Of a stretch of 5,207 bases of DNA, positions 1 through 5,207 are shown one piece after another (the first letter of the stretch is position 1; each line of letters starts with the position of its first letter). A program made the position numbers and the translations under genes. The notes beneath the pieces were generated by a model. That model was not told the origin of the DNA and did no database searches. It was given only the letters and a program-made list of their open reading frames with translations. Source of the DNA: Magnetovibrio sp. (GTDB lineage: Bacteria; Pseudomonadota; Alphaproteobacteria; Rhodospirillales; Magnetovibrionaceae); NCBI GenBank assembly GCA_016763895.1, contig JAESSV010000209.1, positions 1 through 5,207 on the forward strand. The letters run 5' to 3'.

Positions 1-1106
1 TCGCGCAGCGGTTCCACCAACTGCATATTCATGCGTTCGGGCAAACCGCCGACGTTGTGGTGGGATTTGATGGTTACGCTTGGCCCGCCGGTGAACGACA
101 CACTTTCGATCACGTCGGGATACAGCGTACCCTGGGCCAGAAAATCCGCGCCGCCGATGTTCTTGGCTTCTTGCTCGAACACATCGATGAAAGTTGCACC
201 GATGATTTTGCGTTTCTTTTCCGGGTCCGAGACGCCTTCTAGTTTGCCGATGAACAGCTCAGAGGCATCGCTGTGGACCAATTTGATGTCGTAATTGTCC
301 CGAAACATGGTGAGCACTTCGTCGACTTCGCCCTTGCGCATCATGCCGGTGTCAACAAATACGCAAGTTAGCTGATCGCCGATGGCTTCGTGCAATAAGA
401 CCGCAACGACCGAGCTGTCGACCCCGCCGGACAACCCGCAAATCACCTGGCCGTCGCCGACCTGGGCGCGGACCTTGGCGATTTCTTCTTCGCGAAACTT
501 GCCCATGGTCCAGTCGCCGTTGCAGCCGCAGACCCGGTGGGTGAAGTTTTCGATCAGCTTTGCCCCGTGTGGGGTGTGCACGACTTCGGGGTGAAATTGC
601 ACGCCGTAAAAATGTTTTTTGTCATTGGCGATGGCGGCGAACGGAGCCCCTTCGGTGATAGCGACGGGGCGAAATCCTTCGGGAATGGCGCTGATGCGAT
701 CGCCGTGGCTCATCCACACTTGTTCCTTAGACTTCACATCCCAAACGCCGTGGAACAATTCGCAATCGTCAATCACGTCGACAAAAGCGCGTCCGAATTC
801 ACGGTGATCAGACGTTTCAACCTTGCCGCCCAATTGTTCGCACATGGTTTGTTCGCCGTAGCAAATGCCCAAAATTGGCAAGCCCAATTCAAACACGCCT
901 TGGGGCGCGCGCGGCGTGTCGATGCCTGTGACGGATGCCGGGCCACCCGATAAAATCACACCCTTGGGGTTAAAGGCTTTGATGGTGTCGATCGTCACCG
1001 TATTGAATGGATGGATTTCAGAATACACGCCGCTTTCGCGCACGCGCCGTGCAATCAATTGGGTGACTTGGGAACCAAAGTCAATAATCAGGATGCGTTC
1101 ATGCAT
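1..1106 (-). CDS. guaA: GMP synthase (glutamine-hydrolysing), 3' end cut by window
   Basis: Cytoplasmic enzyme that converts XMP, ATP and glutamine to GMP, the last step of the guanine branch of purine synthesis. I read 368 residues from the ATG at 1106; the family is usually about 520 residues, so roughly the last 150, including most of the C-terminal dimerisation domain, lie outside. The N-terminal class I glutamine amidotransferase domain (about 1-190) shows GICYGEQ with nucleophile Cys82 and the FHPEV motif with His172 and Glu174 of the catalytic triad. The ATP pyrophosphatase domain begins near residue 200, with the P-loop SGGVDSS at 226-232, then [12 protein letters not shown] (324-335) and [11 protein letters not shown] (347-357). 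The start lies 4 bases after the purB stop; a purine-rich GGGGAA inside the end of purB (about 1117-1122) is a suitable ribosome binding site. No frameshift or missing key residue was seen. Expression is probably tied to purB. Confidence 0.98.
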   Translation of the reverse strand, partial: MHERILIIDFGSQVTQLIARRVRESGVYSEIHPFNTVTIDTIKAFNPKGVILSGGPASVTGIDTPRAPQGVFELGLPILGICYGEQTMCEQLGGKVETSDHREFGRAFVDVIDDCELFHGVWDVKSKEQVWMSHGDRISAIPEGFRPVAITEGAPFAAIANDKKHFYGVQFHPEVVHTPHGAKLIENFTHRVCGCNGDWTMGKFREEEIAKVRAQVGDGQVICGLSGGVDSSVVAVLLHEAIGDQLTCVFVDTGMMRKGEVDEVLTMFRDNYDIKLVHSDASELFIGKLEGVSDPEKKRKIIGATFIDVFEQEAKNIGGADFLAQGTLYPDVIESVSFTGGPSVTIKSHHNVGGLPERMNMQLVEPLR

Positions 1107-1110
1107 GGGT

Positions 1111-2505
1111 TCAGCTTTCCCCGAATACGCGGTTGAAAATAACGTCCACGCGTTTGGTGTGGTAAGCGATGGAATCTTCATCCAACAGGTTTTGAAGATC
1201 ATCGACGCTCAACGATTTTTTCAAATCGTCGTCATGGGACAAGAAATAAAACAAGCGATTGTCGAGCTCATTGGCGCCCGCTTCGATGTCATTGAGCTCA
1301 GGTGTTGTATCTGGATTATCGGGATCAATGCCAAAACTTTTCCACACCAACATGGCATTGCGTTGCACGATTTTATAGGCGTCTTCGCGCGATACGTCAT
1401 TTTGGGTTAAAAATAACAACACCCGTTGCGCATCATGAATGCCGCCAAAATTGTTCAACTGTTCCATCATATTGTCGGGATACACCACCAATTTTGCAAC
1501 GGTTCCGGTTAAGCGTTTAAGGGCGAAGTTCAAGGTGATGGTGGAATCTGGACCAATCATGCGTTCCACGGAAGAATGCGAAATATCGCGTTCATGCCAA
1601 AGGGCAACATTTTCCAAAGCCGGCGTCACGGCCATGCGAACGATGCGCGCCATGCCGGTTAAGTTTTCGGACAAAATAGGGTTGCGTTTGTGCGGCATGG
1701 CCGAACTGCCCTTTTGCCCCGGCGCAAAGTATTCTTGAGCTTCGCGAACTTCGGTGCGTTGCAGGTGGCGAATTTCGGTGGCAATGTTTTCCATGCTGGA
1801 AGCGATCACGGCCAAGGTCGCAAAGTACGCGGCATGGCGATCGCGGGGAATAACTTGAGTAGACACAGGTTCCGGCGTCAGGCCCAATTTTTCCGCCACA
1901 TGTTCTTCAACACGGGGATCAATGTTGGCAAAGGTGCCCACCGCACCGGAAATGGCACAGGTGGCAATGTCTTCGCGGGCGGCCAACAACCGTTTTTTTC
2001 CGCGCGCGAATTCCGCATGGAACCGGGCAAATTTCAGCCCCATGGTGGTGGGTTCGGCGTGGATGCCGTGGCTGCGACCGATGCACGCCATGTGCTTGGT
2101 TTCCATGGCGCGGATTTTAAGGGCGGCCAACAATTCGTCCAGGTTTTCCAACAACACGTCGGCGGCCTCGGTCATTTGCACGGCAAGGCACGTGTCCAAC
2201 ACATCGGAACTGGTCATGCCTTGGTGAACAAAGCGGGATTCTTCGCCAACGTGTTCGGCAAGTTCGGTCAAGAACGCAATCATATCATGCTTGGTTTCCA
2301 ACTCGATCTCGTCGATGCGGGCAATGCGTTCGTCGGTGTATGGCTTTTGACCCTTTTCCCACACGGCCTTGGCGGCGGCCTTGGGGATCACGCCCAATTC
2401 AGCCAAAGCATCACAGGCGTGAGCTTCGATTTCAAACCAAATGCGAAACTTGTTGGCGGGTTCCCAAATGGAAGTCATTTCGGGTCGCGAATAGCGCGGG
2501 ATCAT
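1111..2505 (-). CDS. purB: Adenylosuccinate lyase
   Basis: Cytoplasmic enzyme of purine synthesis that releases fumarate from SAICAR (giving AICAR) and from adenylosuccinate (giving AMP). It belongs to the fumarase/aspartase superfamily. Counting from the chosen start the protein has 464 residues: TSSD at 98-101, SHGIHAEPT with likely catalytic His146 at 145-153, and the flexible signature loop [10 protein letters not shown] at 267-276 carrying the catalytic serine. The C-terminal part contains VSREDAY (371-377) and ends with [17 protein letters not shown] chose the ATG at 2505 because [10 protein letters not shown] is the normal beginning of alphaproteobacterial PurB and a GGAG lies 9 bases upstream; an in-frame ATG at 2541 would add 12 unmatched residues and falls inside a likely -10 box. 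The protein is longer than the roughly 435 residues I would expect in this group, apparently because of an acidic, Pro/Asn-rich insertion near 390-416. guaA follows after 4 bases. Confidence 0.98.
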   Translation of the reverse strand: MIPRYSRPEMTSIWEPANKFRIWFEIEAHACDALAELGVIPKAAAKAVWEKGQKPYTDERIARIDEIELETKHDMIAFLTELAEHVGEESRFVHQGMTSSDVLDTCLAVQMTEAADVLLENLDELLAALKIRAMETKHMACIGRSHGIHAEPTTMGLKFARFHAEFARGKKRLLAAREDIATCAISGAVGTFANIDPRVEEHVAEKLGLTPEPVSTQVIPRDRHAAYFATLAVIASSMENIATEIRHLQRTEVREAQEYFAPGQKGSSAMPHKRNPILSENLTGMARIVRMAVTPALENVALWHERDISHSSVERMIGPDSTITLNFALKRLTGTVAKLVVYPDNMMEQLNNFGGIHDAQRVLLFLTQNDVSREDAYKIVQRNAMLVWKSFGIDPDNPDTTPELNDIEAGANELDNRLFYFLSHDDDLKKSLSVDDLQNLLDEDSIAYHTKRVDVIFNRVFGES

Positions 2506-2514
2506 AGGGTCATT

Positions 2515-2518
2515 CTCC
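2515..2518 (-). promoter_or_regulatory. Ribosome binding site of purB
   Basis: On the minus strand GGAG stands 9 bases before the ATG at 2505. It decides between the two in-frame start codons: the ATG at 2541 has no comparable purine-rich stretch at a proper distance. Confidence 0.7.
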
Positions 2519-2536
2519 AGGAAAAAGGTGTGCCGG

Positions 2537-2564
2537 ATCATAGCGAAAATGGGCTGAAAGAAAA
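2537..2564 (-). promoter_or_regulatory. Possible sigma-70-type promoter of purB-guaA
   Basis: On the minus strand TATGAT (2542-2537) matches the -10 consensus at five of six bases. The -35 candidate TTTTCT (2564-2559), 16 bases upstream, matches only three of six, so the call rests on the -10 box. Transcription would begin near 2530, leaving a leader of about 25 bases that includes the GGAG site. The element lies wholly in the gap between the transporter and purB. No riboswitch fits in such a short leader. Read-through from the transporter gene is also possible, since no terminator hairpin is visible between them. Confidence 0.38.
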
Positions 2565-2570
2565 GGCCTA

Positions 2571-3833
2571 TTAAACGCGCACGGATCTTCTGACCAAGAA
2601 CCAGCCCAGTCCCAAAACCTGAGCCCCGAAAAGGATCAAGAAAGCCGTATGATAACCCGCGACATCATATATTCCAGCGCCCCGCGTGGGCCATAAATCC
2701 AGCACCGCTCCGACCAGCCATTGACTGGTGAAGGCCATGACAAAGACCAACAAATTCAAAGCCGTATTCACCCGTCCCGCCATATTATGGGGAAAGGCCT
2801 GGGACAAGGCCGCATACGATAAAACACCACCCGCGCCACAAAAGCTGAACATCATCCATGTGCCAAGGGCCAACGTGGGGTATTGATCGGCAAGTCCCAA
2901 GCTTAAAACCAACAGGCTGACGGAACAAAGTCCCATCGCCACAGCGGATATGGTCATGGGGCCAATGTCGAATATTTTGTGGACGCGTTCGCTGAGGATT
3001 CCCCAACCCAAAAATCCGGCGATCATGCTGGCGGATATCCAAAACAGGTTGAGCGCGGCTTGATGACGACCAAGAGCCAAGACATCCATCATCCAAGGCC
3101 CCACCCAAAGCGTCTGTAAGGCCAAAAAGGCCGATTGTGACAGGACGGTTAAAGGGGCGATGCGCCAAAATATAGGGCTTTGAAAGACGTGGATGACCCC
3201 CGAAAAATCTTGTTTAAAACGTGCATTTTGGTTTCCTGCATCGCGTTCGGGGACGGTGCTAAAAATAAGGGCGGCGGCGGCGATTGTAACGCCGGACAAT
3301 ATCCAAAAAATACCCCGCCAATCCGTATAGCTTAACGCCATTTCAACCGGGGCCGTGGCGGTCATGGCGCCCAATCCTCCGGCGGCCAATTGAAATCCGT
3401 TGACCAAGGGAAGCTTGTCTAAGGGAAACCACATCACATAGGCCTTGAATGAGGCCATCAAACACGCAGACACGCCAAATCCGATCAAGGCTCTGGCGAT
3501 AATAAGGCTTTGCACGCTGTCCGCCCATGCGAACAGAGCCGCACCAATGGCGGCAAAAATCAACAAAACCGCCTCGACCCGCCGGGGTCCATAACGGTCG
3601 AGCAAAATGCCCAAAGGCAATTGAAATGCGGCAAAGGTTAGAAAATACGCGGCGGTGAGAAGCCCCAAAGTTCCGGCACCAAGCCCAAGGTCGGCGGTCA
3701 AATCGGGGGCAATAACCGCGTTCACCACCCGGAACAGGTAAGACAAAAAATAACCAAAGGCGAACGGCAAGAAAACCTTGAGGCCGATTTTAAGGGTCAT
3801 ATTTGGGGGCGTGGAACGGGCAGTGTCGGTCAT
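2571..3833 (-). CDS. MFS transporter, substrate unknown
   Basis: A 420-residue inner-membrane permease of the major facilitator superfamily. Twelve hydrophobic segments can be drawn, near residues 17-38, 55-75, 87-104, 108-128, 143-163, 173-193, 223-245, 258-280, 290-312, 319-341, 353-375 and 394-414, with a longer polar loop (about 195-220) between the two halves. The family's motif A between helices 2 and 3 is seen as GILLDRYGPRR (75-85), and the helix 10-11 loop carries AGRVNTALN (352-360). The substrate cannot be read from the sequence; position before purB-guaA allows but does not show a nucleobase or nucleoside link. The start at 3833 has no Shine-Dalgarno sequence; an in-frame ATG at 3800 (residue 12) has none either. 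I keep 3833 because a possible promoter would start transcription at about that base. Nearest neighbours are the tandem repeat array upstream and purB 65 bases downstream. Confidence 0.9.
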   Translation of the reverse strand: MTDTARSTPPNMTLKIGLKVFLPFAFGYFLSYLFRVVNAVIAPDLTADLGLGAGTLGLLTAAYFLTFAAFQLPLGILLDRYGPRRVEAVLLIFAAIGAALFAWADSVQSLIIARALIGFGVSACLMASFKAYVMWFPLDKLPLVNGFQLAAGGLGAMTATAPVEMALSYTDWRGIFWILSGVTIAAAALIFSTVPERDAGNQNARFKQDFSGVIHVFQSPIFWRIAPLTVLSQSAFLALQTLWVGPWMMDVLALGRHQAALNLFWISASMIAGFLGWGILSERVHKIFDIGPMTISAVAMGLCSVSLLVLSLGLADQYPTLALGTWMMFSFCGAGGVLSYAALSQAFPHNMAGRVNTALNLLVFVMAFTSQWLVGAVLDLWPTRGAGIYDVAGYHTAFLILFGAQVLGLGWFLVRRSVRV

Positions 3834-3839
3834 AGGCTA

Positions 3840-3867
3840 AAGGTAGCTTGAATGCGAAGAACGTCAA
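3840..3867 (-). promoter_or_regulatory. Possible promoter of the MFS gene, overlapping the repeat array
   Basis: On the minus strand TTGACG (3867-3862) is a five-of-six match to the -35 consensus and is followed after 16 bases by TACCTT (3845-3840), a weak -10 with three of six matches. Transcription would begin close to 3833, the first base of the ATG, giving a leaderless message; this fits the lack of a ribosome binding site. The first four bases of the -35 box belong to the last unit of the tandem array. A 5-base inverted repeat, CTTGA and TCAAG (3864-3868 and 3847-3851), brackets much of the spacer. The weak -10 keeps the confidence low. Confidence 0.3.
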
Positions 3868-3968
3868 GTCTCAGGCCTCAAGTCTCAAGTCTCAAGTCTC
3901 AAGTCTCAAGTCTCAGGCCTCAAGTCTCAAGTCTCAAGTCTCAAGTCTCAGGCCTCAGGCCTCAGGCT
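3864..3968. repeat. Tandem array of fifteen 7-base units
   Basis: Fifteen contiguous units with no spacer, written on the plus strand as TCAAGTC (type A) or TCAGGCC (type B). In coordinate order they run A, B, five A, B, four A, B, B, and a last unit TCAGGCT that differs from B by one base. Eleven units are exact A, three exact B, one variant. A and B differ at two fixed positions, so the array shows higher-order structure (a B followed by four or five A, twice) as expected from duplication of multi-unit blocks. The last unit overlaps the radC stop codon (3969-3967) and the first unit ends 31 bases before the transporter start, so the array fills nearly the whole intergenic gap. The minus strand carries TGA in the repeat and is closed in every frame, while the plus strand is open. 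It is not a CRISPR array (no spacers) and no transposon ends are seen. Confidence 0.97.
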
Positions 3969-4689
3969 AGGACAAAAGGCCCAGGCTTTTAAACGATGTA
4001 TTGCCGCTTTTGCTGACGACGATATGGTCGTGGATTTCGATGCCCAACTTTTCACCGGCGGCCTGAATTTCTTTGGTCATTTCGATGTCGGCGCGGCTGG
4101 GGCTGGGGTCTCCGGATGGGTGATTGTGGACCAAAATCAGCGCGCTGGCGCCCAGGTCCAAGGCCCGCTTGATGACTTCTCGGGGATAAACAGGGGTGTG
4201 ATCGACGGTGCCTTGTTGTTGTAATTCATCACCAATCAGCATGTTTTTGCGGTTTAAAAACATAATGCGAAATTGTTCAATGGTGTTGTGGCCCATGGCG
4301 GCCCGGCAATAGTCCATAAGGCTTTGCCAATTGCTTAAAATGGGTTGTTTTGTCGCGTCGATTTGTAACAATCGAATAGAGGCTTCGCGCACCGCAAGCA
4401 AGCTCACCGCCGCCGTTTGTCCGATGCCGTTGATTTCACAAAGGGCCTTTTCTTTTGCATGTAAAACGGCGGCAAAAGATCCAAATTTTGCCAGTAAAGC
4501 TTTGGCGATGGGTTTGACGTCTCGCCGGGGCATGGCCGCGAACAACAACAATTCAATCAGTTCATAATCGGCAAGATCGCTCGATGCTTTTAAAAACCGT
4601 TCCCGCAATCGTTTTCTGTGACCAGAGTAGTGCGGCTTATCAGGGTGACGCTTGTCAGACTGTGTGTTTGCGTCAGAAGTCTTTGCCAT
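3967..4689 (-). CDS. radC: RadC-family JAMM domain protein
   Basis: A 240-residue member of the RadC (UPF0758) family, close to the usual length of about 220-240. The N-terminal part holds HRKRLRERF (24-32) and a helix-hairpin-helix-like segment around LCEINGIGQTAAVSLLAVRE (83-102), a fold that commonly contacts DNA. The C-terminal JAMM/MPN+ domain (about 118-240) has Glu155 in GDELQQQGTVD and the metal-binding motif HNHPSGDPSPSRAD (188-201) with His188, His190 and Asp201 as expected zinc ligands, so the metal site looks intact. The cellular role of the family is unsettled: the old DNA repair assignment has been withdrawn for E. coli, and the name is kept by family only. The ATG at 4689 has GAGGG (4698-4694) 4 bases upstream, a slightly short spacing. 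The gene follows map after 15 bases and is probably in its operon. Its TAG stop lies in the last unit of the tandem array. Confidence 0.95.
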   Translation of the reverse strand: MAKTSDANTQSDKRHPDKPHYSGHRKRLRERFLKASSDLADYELIELLLFAAMPRRDVKPIAKALLAKFGSFAAVLHAKEKALCEINGIGQTAAVSLLAVREASIRLLQIDATKQPILSNWQSLMDYCRAAMGHNTIEQFRIMFLNRKNMLIGDELQQQGTVDHTPVYPREVIKRALDLGASALILVHNHPSGDPSPSRADIEMTKEIQAAGEKLGIEIHDHIVVSKSGNTSFKSLGLLS

Positions 4690-4704
4690 CTGGCCCTCAT
4701 ACCC

Positions 4705-5207
4705 TTAAACGTAAGGCGGTTTGTCCAAGCCCTTGGGCGATGCGGTGAAGACTTCGTATCCATCGGCGGTGACGGCGAGTGAATGTTCGAACTGAGCCGA
4801 CAAAGACCTGTCCTTGGTCACAGCCGTCCATCCGTCGCTGAGCAGCTTGACATCATAACGGCCCAAGTTGAGCATGGGTTCTATGGTGAAAAACATGCCT
4901 TCGCGCAGAACTTCACCTTTGCCCGCCGCCCCAAAATGCATGATGTTGGGCGCATCGTGGAACACCCGGCCCAAACCATGTCCGCAAAAATCGCGCACCA
5001 CGGAACAGCGTTGAGATTCGGCGTATTCTTGAATGGCATGTCCAATATCGCCCAAGGTCGCCCCCGGCTTAACGACCCGAATGCCGCGCCACATGGCTTC
5101 GAATGTGACGTCGATCAAACGTTTGGCTTTGACCGGTGTTTTGTCGCCCACGCAGTACATGCGCGATGTATCGCCGTACCAACCGTCCAGAATGGGCGTA
5201 ACATCAA
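4705..5207 (-). CDS. map: Methionine aminopeptidase type I, 5' end cut by window
   Basis: Cytoplasmic metalloprotease that removes the initiator methionine from new proteins. Only the C-terminal 166 complete codons are present, so roughly the first 100 residues of a family near 250-270 long lie beyond the window edge. The visible part begins DVTPILDGWYGDTSRM: the Asp of DVT and the Asp of GDTS correspond to the first two metal ligands. Then come CGHGLGRVFHDAP with the metal-ligand His and the substrate-contacting His, FTIEPMLN with a ligand Glu, and SAQFEHS with the bridging Glu, so all five metal ligands are there. FHDAP replaces the FHEEP of E. coli, a form I associate with alphaproteobacteria. 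The pita-bread fold continues to a short tail ending KPPYV. The ATG at 5160 is internal (in SRMYCVGD) and is not the start. radC follows 15 bases after the TAA stop. Confidence 0.97.
   Translation of the reverse strand, partial: DVTPILDGWYGDTSRMYCVGDKTPVKAKRLIDVTFEAMWRGIRVVKPGATLGDIGHAIQEYAESQRCSVVRDFCGHGLGRVFHDAPNIMHFGAAGKGEVLREGMFFTIEPMLNLGRYDVKLLSDGWTAVTKDRSLSAQFEHSLAVTADGYEVFTASPKGLDKPPYV

Noticed and set aside
82..84. GuaA reading GICYGEQ instead of the GICYGMQ or GICYGQQ form as a possible active-site change
   Set aside because: The nucleophile cysteine and the His/Glu partners are intact, and the residue after the glycine varies among amidotransferases. The numbers given here are protein residues 82-84, not bases.
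537..1410. Plus-strand open frames opposite guaA and the end of purB
   Set aside because: They mirror well-conserved minus-strand codons and show no family features of their own.
2502..2513. Three-codon upstream ORF (ATG ACC CTA TGA) overlapping the purB start
   Set aside because: Its ATG is only one base from the GGAG site, too close for initiation; the overlap is most likely chance.
1690..2574. Long plus-strand open frame of 294 codons opposite purB
   Set aside because: It is a shadow of purB: glycine- and histidine-rich translation with no recognisable domain and no ribosome binding site, while the minus strand encodes a fully conserved enzyme.
3948..3966. Hairpin AGGCC-TCA-GGCCT just after radC as a rho-independent terminator
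   Set aside because: The stem is only 5 pairs, arises automatically from adjacent type B units, and is not followed by a run of T on the minus strand.
3864..3968. Array as a CRISPR or as replication iterons
   Set aside because: There are no spacers between units, the unit is only 7 bases, and no cas or rep gene is nearby.

Overview
The window holds five protein genes, all read from the minus strand, so gene order in the direction of transcription is map (5' end beyond the window), radC, an MFS transporter gene, purB, and guaA (3' end beyond the window). No RNA gene, CRISPR array, insertion sequence or gene fragment was seen. Protein wording (PurB starting [10 protein letters not shown], Map with FHDAP, RadC with an N-terminal HRKRLRERF) and a base composition that looks only moderately GC-rich by eye suggest an alphaproteobacterium, perhaps a Rhodospirillales-like marine lineage. 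This is inference from protein style, not a search.

Layout from high to low coordinates. At 5207-4705 is the C-terminal part of methionine aminopeptidase, with all five metal ligands visible. After 15 bases comes radC (4689-3967), a JAMM-domain RadC-family protein, probably co-transcribed with map. Between radC and the transporter lies a 133-base gap. About 105 bases of it are a perfect tandem array of 7-base units in two versions, starting exactly at the radC stop codon. Next is a 12-helix MFS permease of unknown substrate (3833-2571). A 65-base gap with a likely promoter and a clear ribosome binding site leads into purB (2505-1111). The purB stop lies 4 bases before guaA (1106 to the window edge), so these two form a translationally close pair.

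Functionally, purB and guaA complete the two branches leaving IMP: PurB makes AMP from adenylosuccinate (and also AICAR earlier in the pathway), while GuaA makes GMP from XMP. map and radC are housekeeping or accessory genes without an obvious link to purines.

Most of the window is ordinary core genome. The least ordinary part is the heptanucleotide array and its junction with the transporter gene: the last repeat unit supplies the first four bases of a possible -35 box, no ribosome binding site precedes the transporter ATG, and the predicted transcript would be almost leaderless. I found no evidence for a new multi-gene system.
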